From Paucihalobacter ruber (GTDB lineage: Bacteria > Bacteroidota > Bacteroidia > Flavobacteriales > Flavobacteriaceae), in assembly GCF_006494535.1 (NCBI RefSeq), contig NZ_VHIQ01000005.1:1-64000 (forward strand): a DNA stretch of 64,000 nucleotides. The letters run 5' to 3'. A program made the translations under genes and the position numbers. This document shows, in pieces, positions 55,532 to 64,000 of the stretch; the stretch's first letter is position 1, and every line of letters starts with the position of its first letter. The notes under the pieces were generated by a model. The model had not been told where the DNA came from. It did no database searches and saw nothing but the letters and a program-made list of their open reading frames with translations.

Positions 55532-56947
55532 TTAAAATTGAAAGTAAATAAATTGTTCACCGCTGCCTTGTGCAATGGCGATTAAAAATAGCATGATGGC
55601 CCAAACCACTCCTAATATCAACGCCGGTGTTTTTGAGGACACTTCTTTTAAAGAGGTATTCCTCATAATCCAATGACATAAAAATAATATGGCAATCACA
55701 ACACTTACTTTAATAACAGTGAAGGTATCCAGAATTTTTTCACCTTCGGTTTGCATATAAAACATAGATTTGATCATATGCCAGGCTGTTTCAAATTTTC
55801 GGGCTCTAAAAAACACCCAGGTAATGTTGACGCAGCTAAAGGTTATAAAGGCTAAAAAAATACCATTCCATTTGGTTATTTCAAATGGTAGATACCGTCT
55901 TTGCAGGCGTTCCAAGATAAGATAGGTGCCGTGTAAACCACCCCATACCATAAAGGTCCAGGCCGCACCGTGCCACAATCCACCCAACAACATGGTAATC
56001 ATTAAAGCGGCGTACATTCTTGTAATGCCATGGCGATTGCCGCCTAAAGGAATGTATAAATAATCTCTTAACCACGACGACAACGATATATGCCAACGTT
56101 GCCATAGATCTGAAAAACCCAAAGAAGCATAAGGATACCTAAAGTTATCGGGTAAAATAATTCCTAACATTAAGGCAATACCAATGGCACAAGTTGAATA
56201 GCCTGCAAAATCAAAAAATATCTGACCCGAAAAAGCCAGGGTGCCTATCCAGGCATCTATGCCATGTAATAATTTACTCGAGCCAAAAACTTTATCTGCG
56301 GTGTCTGCCAGCAGCGTGTCTGCCATCACAACTTTTTGAAACAAACCAATAGTTAGCAAAAAGGTACCCCAGTAAAATTGTTTGGCACTGGCGCGCTTTT
56401 CTTCGTAAAATTGGGTGATTAAATCTTTGGCGCGTACAATGGGTCCGGCCACTAATTGAGGGAAAAAAGTAACGTACAATGCAAAATCAAGAAAGGTTTT
56501 GGCCGGTTCTATCTTGCGCTTGTACATATCAATGGTGTAAGACATGGTTTGAAAGGTATAAAACGATATACCCATGGGTAAAATAATATCCATGGGCTGT
56601 GTTTGATAACCATAACCATAGGTGTTGACTACGGTTGTAAAATTATCAAGCAGAAAATCGCGGTATTTAAAAAATGCCAGGAATCCCAGATTCACCACCA
56701 TACTCAGCATAAGCCAAAAATTGCGCTTTCTTTGGTTATTCTCGGTTGCTAATTTGTTACCGGCGGTCCAGTCGACCATTGTTGAAATCCAGAGTAGAAT
56801 TACCAATGGTGGATTCCATAAACCATAAAAAACGTAACTGGCCAGCAGTAACATTCTTTTTTTGTTGGTCCAATTGAAGAGTTTGGCGTAGTACAACACC
56901 AAAACAATCACTAAAAAAACAACGAAACTTAAAGAGTTAAATAACAT
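55532..56947 (-). CDS. MBOAT family O-acyltransferase (AlgI/DltB-like)
   Basis: A 471-residue protein with about eleven membrane helices. The central MBOAT block is clear: FPQLVAGPIVRAKDLI, then the DNFRYPYASLGFSDLWQRWHISLSSWLRDYLYIPLGG motif region, and the active-site His in GGLWHGAAWTF. These enzymes move acyl groups across the membrane onto surface polysaccharides or other acceptors, normally with an SGNH-type partner. That partner is probably the gene 2 bp upstream. Confidence 0.9.
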   Translation of the reverse strand: MLFNSLSFVVFLVIVLVLYYAKLFNWTNKKRMLLLASYVFYGLWNPPLVILLWISTMVDWTAGNKLATENNQRKRNFWLMLSMVVNLGFLAFFKYRDFLLDNFTTVVNTYGYGYQTQPMDIILPMGISFYTFQTMSYTIDMYKRKIEPAKTFLDFALYVTFFPQLVAGPIVRAKDLITQFYEEKRASAKQFYWGTFLLTIGLFQKVVMADTLLADTADKVFGSSKLLHGIDAWIGTLAFSGQIFFDFAGYSTCAIGIALMLGIILPDNFRYPYASLGFSDLWQRWHISLSSWLRDYLYIPLGGNRHGITRMYAALMITMLLGGLWHGAAWTFMVWGGLHGTYLILERLQRRYLPFEITKWNGIFLAFITFSCVNITWVFFRARKFETAWHMIKSMFYMQTEGEKILDTFTVIKVSVVIAILFLCHWIMRNTSLKEVSSKTPALILGVVWAIMLFLIAIAQGSGEQFIYFQF

Positions 56948-56949
56948 AA

Positions 56950-57996
56950 TTAGTTGGTTTTTAAATTAGTGATGATCTTATCTTTGAGTAAGATGTTTAC
57001 AAAATTTTCGGTAAACAGATCGGCGTCGGTGGCCGACAGATGCGACCATTCAATGGTTTGAAAGCCGTTTAGACCTTCGTAATCCTGATAGTGATACGCT
57101 GGTACGTTGGCTTTTTTTACCAGCTCTTCCCAGAAATCATTACGAGCAAACGCCATATTTTCTAAGTCGGCGAAAAAGCCATCCGACGGACTTCTCAATA
57201 GAATAATCTTACCACCACGGGCTTGGAATTTCTCGGCATCTTTAAGAAAAAAGGCGATGGTTCCTTCCTTGTCGGGTGGCGGTGGTTTAGGCTCTGAGGT
57301 GAGCATAGACTTCCAAACTGCCTTAATGGAATTGGCGAAAGCAGTATCGGTGACCATGCGCTCTTTCATACGCACATTGCGCCTATCGTCAATATCCTGA
57401 AATCTTCTAAATGGTGGATCTTGAGGTTTGCCGGTTCTGTTGGGAAGTTCAATAGTATTTAACAGTGCCTTTAAATTGAGGTCATCGTACCAAGCCTCGT
57501 CGTCATTAGAAATAAAGGCCAGACTTTTTTGAAGCGGTATAGACAATTGGTAATTTAAGCGTTGTGCATAGGTGCGATTTTCATAAAAATCAGAACGTGA
57601 GGATGCTCGGGTCCATGGTGGAGCCTGCTCAAAAGTAGTTGAAAAAAATAGCGGTGGTGTTACGCCAACAACCACAGTGCCATTAAAATCGGTATTTTCA
57701 ACAATATCATGAAAAACCGGTAATGGGGTAGAACCGGCATTGGCCAATTGTATGGGTGTAATGCCCGTAAGTTCATTCCATTTATCTAATTGAATGTTGA
57801 ATAGCACCCGGGAAGAGCCCACTAATACCACATCATTTTCTGTGGCTATGTCAACTTTTGCGCGGGTGGCAGCCCAAAGGTATTTATCGTCGTCCATGTC
57901 GGGAAAATAGCCTTGCGAGCGCCAATAGAGTTCCCAGGCCGCGATACTCACAATGCCGAGTATGGCAGCGATAATGATGGATTGTTTTAGATTCAT
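56950..57996 (-). CDS. SGNH-like protein paired with MBOAT
   Basis: A 348-residue protein with an N-terminal membrane anchor (about residues 5-22) and an extracytoplasmic domain. A block-I-like VVLVGSSRVLFNIQ (Ser in GSSR), NAGST as a block-II-like Gly, and a C-terminal EWSHLSATDADLFT with a His suggest an SGNH hydrolase/acyltransferase fold of the AlgX/DltD kind. It probably hands an acyl group delivered by the adjacent MBOAT protein to a polymer. It is the first gene of the three-gene unit with MBOAT and DUF418. Confidence 0.7.
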   Translation of the reverse strand: MNLKQSIIIAAILGIVSIAAWELYWRSQGYFPDMDDDKYLWAATRAKVDIATENDVVLVGSSRVLFNIQLDKWNELTGITPIQLANAGSTPLPVFHDIVENTDFNGTVVVGVTPPLFFSTTFEQAPPWTRASSRSDFYENRTYAQRLNYQLSIPLQKSLAFISNDDEAWYDDLNLKALLNTIELPNRTGKPQDPPFRRFQDIDDRRNVRMKERMVTDTAFANSIKAVWKSMLTSEPKPPPPDKEGTIAFFLKDAEKFQARGGKIILLRSPSDGFFADLENMAFARNDFWEELVKKANVPAYHYQDYEGLNGFQTIEWSHLSATDADLFTENFVNILLKDKIITNLKTN

Positions 57997-58204
57997 GTTG
58001 GTTGGTTTTGGTTGGTAATGTAAATGTTATAGTTGTAAAGAAATATCGGAGCCATAGTTAACATCTCCACAAAAACCAATAGCCCCGATTTTCTTCAACT
58101 AATATTTTTAAACAACATGCTATGATGTTTTTTTAGTCAATGATCAAATTATTACGACAAAGGGCTTTTCAAAGCGAGCAATTTAGGGTTTAGTTGAAGA
58201 TGAG

Positions 58205-58390
58205 TCAATCACATATTCATGTGGTTTGTTTCTTAACCACGGAGCTCACTAAGAAGGCACAAAGCACACGGAGTTTTTTCTTTGTATGCCTGTGACGCCG
58301 TGGTAAATCGAACCTCACTAACTCAAAAACTCACCAACTCATGAACTATTAATTGCTCGCAAAGTCGCAAAGCCGCAGAGGTATTTATTT
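58205..58390. repeat. dispersed intergenic repeat, copy 1
   Basis: TCAATCACATATTCATGTGG, then GTTTCTTAACCACG, GCTCACTAAGAAGGCACAAAGCAC, and a second part starting AACTATTAATTGCTCGCAAAG. The same sequences recur in the same order at 59195-59495, on the other side of the DinB gene. The gap 57997-58469 holds no gene. Confidence 0.8.
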
Positions 58391-58469
58391 GTGAACTCTG
58401 TGACTCTGTTGTAAATGGGTTTTGATATTAGATATTAAAAGTTAGAAGCATTGCTAGACATTTTAATTT

Positions 58470-59117
58470 TTAGGCCGGTAATCTTTGTGCAATAAACTTC
58501 ATTTGGCCTCGATGATTAGACTCATGCTCGCAGACATGAAACCATTTACAGTAATTATTGGTAGGACCCCATGGCCAATCTTGATCAATTTCCATAAGCC
58601 ATTTATCTCCTCTTTTAGCAAACTCTTTTTTCGTAACTTCTCTTACTTCTTCTAACTTATTCAAGTAAAATTCAACTTCATTTCCAACTATTTGCTCACG
58701 ACCCAGCTTTCCCATACCTGAAGGCACATCCCATTCTGCCTTGATATCCTCACTCCATGTACCCCATTCAAGACCATCAAAAGTATGCAGTTGATAATAT
58801 TTCTCTGTTGCAGCTAAATGCAATAACATTGCTCCAATAGAATTTGATTTTTCATCGATTTGAAAGTCAAGTTGTTCAACTGTTAAATCTTTTACACTGT
58901 CTATTACCCAAGCTCTCATCATGTTCATAGTAGAAAGTAGGGTTCCGACCTGTGGATCATAGCCGTCCCTTGGCCCGATAATATAGAGACCATCTTCAGT
59001 TTGACCAGGTAAATTATTGGCGATTCCAATTAATGGAATAGAAACTAACCCGCATGTTAATAGCGTAGAGGTTTTTAAGAAATTTCTTCGATTATTATTC
59101 TCGGAGTGATCCTTCAT
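58470..59117 (-). CDS. exported DinB-like protein
   Basis: A 215-residue protein. A Tat-type signal (NNRRNFLKTSTLLTCGLVSIP) is followed by a four-helix DinB/YfiT-like domain: MMRAWVIDSVKDLTVEQLDFQ, then GAMLLHLAATEKYYQLHTF (first metal His) and the C-terminal HVCEHESNHRGQMKFI (two more His). The metal triad is therefore complete. Such proteins are putative metal-dependent thiol transferases; the export signal is unusual but known in Bacteroidota. It stands alone between two copies of an intergenic repeat. Confidence 0.82.
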   Translation of the reverse strand: MKDHSENNNRRNFLKTSTLLTCGLVSIPLIGIANNLPGQTEDGLYIIGPRDGYDPQVGTLLSTMNMMRAWVIDSVKDLTVEQLDFQIDEKSNSIGAMLLHLAATEKYYQLHTFDGLEWGTWSEDIKAEWDVPSGMGKLGREQIVGNEVEFYLNKLEEVREVTKKEFAKRGDKWLMEIDQDWPWGPTNNYCKWFHVCEHESNHRGQMKFIAQRLPA

Positions 59118-59194
59118 ATTAGTATTTAATTTAGGTTATAGTGCTTGTATATAACAATTAACTACTTGCAATTTAGTTTTAAATCGAAGCTTGG

Positions 59195-59495
59195 TCAATC
59201 ACATATTCATGTGGTTTGTTTCTTAACCACGAAGCTCACTAAGAAGGCACAAAGCACACAGAGTTTTTCTTTGTGTGCTCTGTAAACTTGTGGTAAATGG
59301 TTTTGATATTAAATATTCAAAAACTTATCTCCCGTAGAATACGCAGAACGCCGCAGAAAACTGGTAAATTGATTGGTTACTTTGACCAGTAAAACTCAAA
59401 AACTCAAAAACTCACTCCACCAACTTGTTGGGGACAAGCAACTCGCCAACCCAACTATTAATTGCTCGCAAAGACGCAAAGACGCAGAGGTTTTC
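59195..59495. repeat. dispersed intergenic repeat, copy 2
   Basis: Matches copy 1 at 58205-58390 in two blocks (from 59195 and from about 59453), with extra sequence between the blocks. The ending CGCAAAGACGCAAAGACGCAGAG is a short 9-bp direct repeat. It fills most of the 59118-59525 gap, where no gene is visible. Confidence 0.8.
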
Positions 59496-59525
59496 TTTTT
59501 GGGTATAGGTGAATCAAATTTACAT

Positions 59526-60581
59526 TTAAAAAGTTCCCTCATCTACATCTTTGATGAATTTTATGAGTCCGTTAAAAAAGGTTTTTGGATCATCATATTG
59601 CACCAAATGGCTACCATTTGGACACAACAGAAAACGACCATTTTGCACTTCATTAGCCATCCATTCCATGTGTTTTGGGTCCATAGTATCGTAGGTTGCT
59701 CCAACAACAAGGGTCGGCGTTTTGATGGTTTTTAATCTATCAGACACATCCCAGGTTTTAAGGGTAGCATCACCTGCCATTCCAAATTCACTCGGACCTT
59801 GCATATACAGATAGATGTCATAATTTAAATGTTGAAACAGTAATTGCACCGACTTTGGCCATTCTTCCAAAGGCATGCGCAAGGTGTGTTCGGTATAATA
59901 ATGATTCATTAACAGTTCTTCGTAACGTGGGTTTTTATAGTCTTCATTGGCTTCCAGTTCTTTTAATTCTTTAAGAACATCTTCCGGCATTTGCGGACCT
60001 AACACTTCTTCGGCATATTTACTGTATTCGGGTGCGCTGGACATCATATTCATAATGATGAGACCTTTTAAGTTGTCTTGATATTTTAAGGCATATTCCA
60101 TAGCCAAAATGCCACCCCAAGATTGGCCTAACAAGTAAAAATTATCTTTATTGAGGTTTAAAGCCTTTCGAACTTGTTCTACTTCTTCCACAAAATGTTC
60201 TGTGGTCCATAGGCTTGGATCGTTTGGTTTGTCGCTGTAATAAGAATCGAGTTGGTCGTAATAGATATATTCAATTTCTTCGTTAGGAAGATAGCCATCA
60301 AAACTATCGAACTCTTCGTGCGTGCCGCCCGGTCCGCCATGCAGCAGTAATACGCGCATTTTTGGGTTGTTACCCACGCGCTTGGTGTACACATTAAAAG
60401 TACCATTTGCCGTTTCAATAGGAATCATCTTTATGCCACCTGTCAATTGGTCGTCGCTGTTAGAATAATCAAAGTAGCCCGATTTTGAAGGAACTTCAGA
60501 GGTTGTTGCAGTTTCCGGTTTTTCATTGCAGCCAAAAAGTAGGCTGATAAAAATGCTGAGTAAAATGATGTTTGTTTTCAT
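59526..60581 (-). CDS. secreted proline iminopeptidase-like alpha/beta hydrolase
   Basis: A 351-residue protein with a lipoprotein signal (LLFGC at about residue 18). Alpha/beta hydrolase core: oxyanion motif LLHGGPGGTHEEF, nucleophile Ser in LLGQSWGGILAMEY, Asp in GATYDTMDP and His in CPNGSHLVQYDDP. The HGGPGG and GQSWGG pair is characteristic of peptidase family S33 (proline iminopeptidase/tricorn factor). It probably removes N-terminal residues from peptides at the cell surface. It follows the amidohydrolase gene by 27 bp. Confidence 0.87.
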   Translation of the reverse strand: MKTNIILLSIFISLLFGCNEKPETATTSEVPSKSGYFDYSNSDDQLTGGIKMIPIETANGTFNVYTKRVGNNPKMRVLLLHGGPGGTHEEFDSFDGYLPNEEIEYIYYDQLDSYYSDKPNDPSLWTTEHFVEEVEQVRKALNLNKDNFYLLGQSWGGILAMEYALKYQDNLKGLIIMNMMSSAPEYSKYAEEVLGPQMPEDVLKELKELEANEDYKNPRYEELLMNHYYTEHTLRMPLEEWPKSVQLLFQHLNYDIYLYMQGPSEFGMAGDATLKTWDVSDRLKTIKTPTLVVGATYDTMDPKHMEWMANEVQNGRFLLCPNGSHLVQYDDPKTFFNGLIKFIKDVDEGTF

Positions 60582-60608
60582 AATGTTTATGATTTAAAAA
60601 TTTGATAC

Positions 60609-62339
60609 TTATTGAATGAAATACACTTTTTTAATCTTGCCATCTTCAATATGATAAACGGCAATGGCCTCTACAACTTGACTTCCAACTTGCACGCTTT
60701 CCTGATCTATAACCGTGTTGCCCTGAACAATTCGGTTAACCAATTCGCAGTGTAAATTAGGTGTGTTTGCAAACATGGGTGTGTACATGGCTCTCATGGC
60801 TTCTTTGCCTTTGGCACGCAGTTGATCGGGGAATATGTAAATTTCTACATCCTCTGCATAGGGTTCTAAAAAGGCATCGATATCTCTTAAATTGTAGGCG
60901 TTTAATTGGCGTTGGGCTAGGTCGGCAGGTGAGTCTTTCAGCAGTTCTTCAGGCTCAATCACCACACCGTTATTAATTACTCGGTCGATGTTAATGATGT
61001 TATCAATATTTTCTACCGGATTGGCATTTAACAAGACCAAATTTGCTTTTTTACCGGTGCTTACGGTTCCAAATTCGTGTTGTTTATCTAAAATCTTAGC
61101 ACCATTTAGGGTAGAAGCAGTGAGTATTTGCCAGGTGCTCATGCCGCTTTGTTGCATGGCTTGTAATTCGGCCAAATAAGACGACGCGTGTAGTGTTCCG
61201 ATATTTCCGGCATCGGTTCCGGTGGCCAATAAAACGCCGGCATCGGCTAGTATTTTGGTGTTGGCCATGGCTATGGAATCTGAAGTTTTATTTCTCGCGG
61301 ATTGGGCTATTGACCTGTTTTTATAATTGTTAACCAATGTGGTATCGGACAAATGTTTGAGGTCTAATAAAGAACCCAGCTGATATGGGTCGGCATGTTG
61401 AAGTTCGTGGGCACTAAAACTTAAGGTTTGTGCAAATGTGTTGTTATAACCAGAAGAGACAATCAAGGTTGGAATCATAATTGTTTTGTTTTTCTTCATG
61501 AGCTTAACAAAATCATCATTTAAAATTTCGTCATCTATATGATGAACCAAGAAATCGGCACCGTTTTCTACGGCTAGTTGTGCTGTGATACGTTGTGTGG
61601 CATGCACGGCGACTTTGAGATTGTTTTTATGAGCTTCGTCAATAATGGCTTTTACAATGGGTAGATTTTTTCTGGCACTCGCTTCAACGCTCAAACCATC
61701 GGCACCTGCGATGTACCAGATTTTAATGAAATCGGTTTTGTAAGGCAGTTGTTGTCGCACCCCATTAATACCGTCTTCGATGGTTGTTGTGAGGATAAAA
61801 GGCTTATCATTACCCAGGTTTTCATAAACTTTAGGTTGATAGGTGGTTAATAATGGGCCGGTCATAAATACAGATGGTAATCCATCTTCTTTGACAATAT
61901 AGTTGCGTTGTTCTAAGAAATTAAAATTGGCGCCAACATCTATAACGTTGGTAATACCTTGTTTTAAATATCTTAAAAGTTTTTGTTCCATATCTTTTTT
62001 GGCAAGCTCGATTTCAGTCTCATAACTACTGTAATCGCGTAAATCAATAACATCAGGACGTGTGTATAAGCCGCCATTTTGGAAAAAGTGAATGTGAGCG
62101 TCGGTTAGTCCGGGAATGAGGTATTTCCCGGTGCCATCAACAATAATGGCGTTTTCAGGAAGTTTTACTTTTTTATTCGATTGAATGTTGCTAATTAAAT
62201 CATCAGTAATGGTTACGGTTTGATTTGGAATTAGTTTCTGGTTTTCTACATCTACAATGGTGGTATTGGTGATGTAAGTTTGCGCCATTAACGATGTAAA
62301 CGACATTAAAGCGACTAAGGAAATATGGATGGATTTCAT
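60609..62339 (-). CDS. exported amidohydrolase fused to a SnoaL-like domain
   Basis: A 576-residue protein with a signal peptide (residues about 1-19). The amidohydrolase barrel at about 30-455 has the metal motif LTDAHIHF, the later His in AVHATQ and LVHHIDDE, and Asp in LATGTDAGNIG; this is the imidazolonepropionase/prolidase-like branch. Residues about 475-576 form a SnoaL/NTF2-like domain (LNAYNLRDIDAFLEPYAEDVEIYIFPD), an uncommon fusion. It sits in a unit with RidA and a peptidase, suggesting peptide or imine catabolism in the periplasm. Confidence 0.87.
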   Translation of the reverse strand: MKSIHISLVALMSFTSLMAQTYITNTTIVDVENQKLIPNQTVTITDDLISNIQSNKKVKLPENAIIVDGTGKYLIPGLTDAHIHFFQNGGLYTRPDVIDLRDYSSYETEIELAKKDMEQKLLRYLKQGITNVIDVGANFNFLEQRNYIVKEDGLPSVFMTGPLLTTYQPKVYENLGNDKPFILTTTIEDGINGVRQQLPYKTDFIKIWYIAGADGLSVEASARKNLPIVKAIIDEAHKNNLKVAVHATQRITAQLAVENGADFLVHHIDDEILNDDFVKLMKKNKTIMIPTLIVSSGYNNTFAQTLSFSAHELQHADPYQLGSLLDLKHLSDTTLVNNYKNRSIAQSARNKTSDSIAMANTKILADAGVLLATGTDAGNIGTLHASSYLAELQAMQQSGMSTWQILTASTLNGAKILDKQHEFGTVSTGKKANLVLLNANPVENIDNIINIDRVINNGVVIEPEELLKDSPADLAQRQLNAYNLRDIDAFLEPYAEDVEIYIFPDQLRAKGKEAMRAMYTPMFANTPNLHCELVNRIVQGNTVIDQESVQVGSQVVEAIAVYHIEDGKIKKVYFIQ

Positions 62340-62415
62340 GTGTATATATTTAGTTATAATGATTCATTAATTTGTAATAAATAATATTTAAAACTTTGGT
62401 TTTGAATGCTTATTA

Positions 62416-62883
62416 TTACTGTGGATTCCATGCCCAGCATTCCATCTCAACCCGGGCACCGAGTGCAAGACCGTTTACACCCATAGCAGATCTGGTAGGG
62501 TATTTGCCGGGTTCAAAATAAGTGGCATAGATAGCATTGAAAGTTTGCCATTCAGACATATCTGCGAGCATTACGGTACATTTAAAAACATCTTTTAGGG
62601 TTAAGCCGTGATGTGAAAGTGTTGCTGTTATTCGTTTGAACATTTGCCGGGTTTCAGGCTCTATTCCACCTGGAACCACTGTGTTTCCTGTTTCAGCAGC
62701 GCCGAGATCACCAGAAAGATACAATATGTCGCCTACCTGCACGGCAGTTGAAAAGGGATAAGGTAATTCTGATTGAGTAAACACCGGAGCGAGTTTTTCA
62801 GCAATAACTGCTTCGCCTGGTTTTTGGCAATAGGCAATGGCACAGTTTAAAGAAAAAACTAAGAGTATTAATTTTTTTTGCAT
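62416..62883 (-). CDS. periplasmic RidA family protein
   Basis: A 155-residue protein with a signal peptide of about 19 residues, then a complete RidA/YjgF domain. The family block near the C-terminus (YPTRSAMGVNGLALGARVEMECWAW) includes the Arg that binds the carboxylate of enamine/imine substrates. RidA hydrolyses reactive imines. An exported version next to a secreted amidohydrolase suggests clean-up of imines made outside the cytoplasm. It starts 3 bp after the hydroxylase gene's stop. Confidence 0.87.
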   Translation of the reverse strand: MQKKLILLVFSLNCAIAYCQKPGEAVIAEKLAPVFTQSELPYPFSTAVQVGDILYLSGDLGAAETGNTVVPGGIEPETRQMFKRITATLSHHGLTLKDVFKCTVMLADMSEWQTFNAIYATYFEPGKYPTRSAMGVNGLALGARVEMECWAWNPQ

Positions 62884-62886
62884 GAC

Positions 62887-63708
62887 TTATTTAGAGTTTA
62901 GGTTGGTATCTGAATGTCTCGGAATATTGATAAAGGGCGTTTTCATTAAGTACCAAAAGGATTGTTTTTGGTCGTCAAATTCTTTTAAGCCGAGTTTAAT
63001 GTCTTCGGGTTGTTTGTATTTAAAAGTACCGAAAATGCGGTCCCAAAGAATAAAAATATCGGCGTAGTTAGAATTGGTATAAAACTCATCTTGATCGTGG
63101 TGCACGCGATGAAAATTGGGCGTTGTAAATACCAATCCGAAGGTTTTATCTATCCAGGCAGGGTATTTTATATTGCAATGTTCAATAAAAACATAGGGAA
63201 TGATGATGATCACATACAAACCAAGTCCAAGGGTGCTTAATCCAAAAATTGCAGCCATAATAAAACTAGAAGAGCCAAAATAAAATACGAGTTCAATGGG
63301 ATGTACACGTATGTTTGAGGAGGCATCCATGCGGCTATCGCTGTGATGAACCCTGTGGAAACTCCAAAGAAAAGAGACGTTGTGTGCTAGGCGGTGAAAC
63401 CAATAATTGGCCATGTCATATAGCATAACGCTTAAAATAAGCGACAACCAAAGTGGTAGGTCGATATAATGAAACAGTCCTACTTGATTGTTGTGAAGCC
63501 AATCAACGCCGTTAACAATAACGGTAGCCCAAAACAAATTTAAAAGGGTAATGATGATTAAAAAACCGATGTTTTCTAATAAATGTTTACCCATTTTATC
63601 AAATTTGAATTGGGTGTTGAATACATTTTCGGCGGTAAAAAAGATCACGAGCAAAGCCACGGTAAGGTAATCCAGGTTGATGCTTATTAAGGTATTGAGT
63701 GTTTCCAT
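62887..63708 (-). CDS. sterol desaturase/fatty acid hydroxylase family membrane protein
   Basis: A 273-residue protein with about four to six membrane helices and the di-iron His clusters of the family: HRLAHN, HRVHH at about residues 114-123, then HCN, FHRVHHDQ at about 197-204. These proteins hydroxylate or desaturate lipids using oxygen. It is the first gene of the unit with RidA, amidohydrolase and the peptidase, although it may be metabolically separate. Confidence 0.88.
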   Translation of the reverse strand: METLNTLISINLDYLTVALLVIFFTAENVFNTQFKFDKMGKHLLENIGFLIIITLLNLFWATVIVNGVDWLHNNQVGLFHYIDLPLWLSLILSVMLYDMANYWFHRLAHNVSFLWSFHRVHHSDSRMDASSNIRVHPIELVFYFGSSSFIMAAIFGLSTLGLGLYVIIIIPYVFIEHCNIKYPAWIDKTFGLVFTTPNFHRVHHDQDEFYTNSNYADIFILWDRIFGTFKYKQPEDIKLGLKEFDDQKQSFWYLMKTPFINIPRHSDTNLNSK

Positions 63709-63758
63709 TGGTAATTGGTTGGTTTTTGGTCGTTCTAAAGTTATAAAATAAAGCGGTA

Positions 63759-64000
63759 TTATTTGACTGTGTTATTAGTTTCCTTTTTCAATTCATTTTC
63801 AATAGAAAGTATAAGATTTTTGGAAATTATTATATGTCTTTTTATAAGATTTATTCTCCCCGTATTACTCGCTAATTGAGTTAGTCGGGCCTTGTTATAA
63901 AGCGCCAAAAAAGTTGGTGAATTTTTATTTTGTATCCAGAGTGTATCAAGTGTGCGTATGTTTGGTCTTTCCGACTTTAATTGGTCTACGAGGTAATGGT
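63759..64000 (-). CDS. 3' end of a gene running off the window, possibly DUF6090 family
   Basis: A minus-strand frame is open from the window edge to a TAA at 63759-63761 and encodes the last 80 residues of a protein: SERPNIRTLDTLWIQNKNSP, then a helical region rich in Ile, Leu and Lys, ending SIENELKKETNNTVK. The pattern of a small-residue loop followed by a long terminal helix recalls the C-terminus of the DUF6090 proteins at the other end of the window, but the similarity is weak. Confidence 0.5.
   Translation of the reverse strand, partial: HYLVDQLKSERPNIRTLDTLWIQNKNSPTFLALYNKARLTQLASNTGRINLIKRHIIISKNLILSIENELKKETNNTVK

Overview
The window is AT-rich DNA from a member of the Bacteroidota, most likely a marine or environmental flavobacterium. 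The support is DUF6090, DUF6266 and DUF6448 family proteins, Reg_prop/Y_Y_Y two-component kinases, lipoprotein signals of the FxxxC type, RidA and amidohydrolase genes with export signals, and the absence of strong Shine-Dalgarno sequences. Almost every gene is on the minus strand; the one convincing plus-strand gene is the DUF6266 gene at 3.5 kb. I see no rRNA, tRNA or CRISPR array.

Layout, left to right. 0.1-7.2 kb: two DUF6090 membrane proteins, an unknown protein, a small DUF6266/excisionase-like patch with a seven-unit 10-bp tandem repeat, a DUF4440 gene remnant, and an AraC regulator with a cupin and a lipoprotein. 7.3-10.7 kb: a tight four-gene operon of NTF2-like histidine kinase, CheY-like receiver, receiver-adenylate cyclase and a membrane protein resembling the Pycsar effector PycTM (DUF5706). 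10.9-15.3 kb: a tandem duplication of about 2.2 kb; one unit carries an intact beta-propeller lipoprotein, the other a 5'-truncated, frameshifted copy plus an unrelated small lipoprotein. 15.3-31.3 kb: four large Reg_prop sensor kinases (one a hybrid HTCS with receiver and AraC output) and a kinase fragment. 31.3-32.6 kb: an IS200-like/RAYT transposase and a REP-type array with a 72-72-66 bp higher-order period. 32.6-46.2 kb: a giant kinase of about 2540 residues with 11 GAF-like repeats, a soluble sensorless kinase, and four tandem stand-alone FIST proteins, apparently one operon. 46.4-48.2 kb: small genes and an AraC-related remnant. 48.5-51.8 kb: kaiC, two kaiB-like genes and a PAS protein. 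52-58 kb: membrane proteins, DUF418, MBOAT acyltransferase and an SGNH-like partner. 58.4-64 kb: DinB, an alpha/beta hydrolase, an amidohydrolase-SnoaL fusion, exported RidA, sterol-desaturase-like hydroxylase, and the 3' end of one more gene.

Read together, about 45 kb is a signalling island: seven intact histidine kinases, one broken one, FIST and GAF-like ligand sensors, a Kai-type ATPase module and a cyclic-nucleotide branch with its own membrane protein. Only the 7.3-10.7 kb operon and the HTCS kinase have recognisable outputs. The other kinases have no dedicated response regulator nearby, and several share nearly identical catalytic domains, which suggests convergence on shared receivers. 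Both the kinase genes and the gaps between them show recombination: tandem repeats, truncations, palindromic insertions inside reading frames, and a REP array with its transposase. The strongest candidates for undescribed systems are the phosphorelay/adenylate cyclase/PycTM-like operon and the four-FIST/sensorless-kinase/giant-kinase operon.
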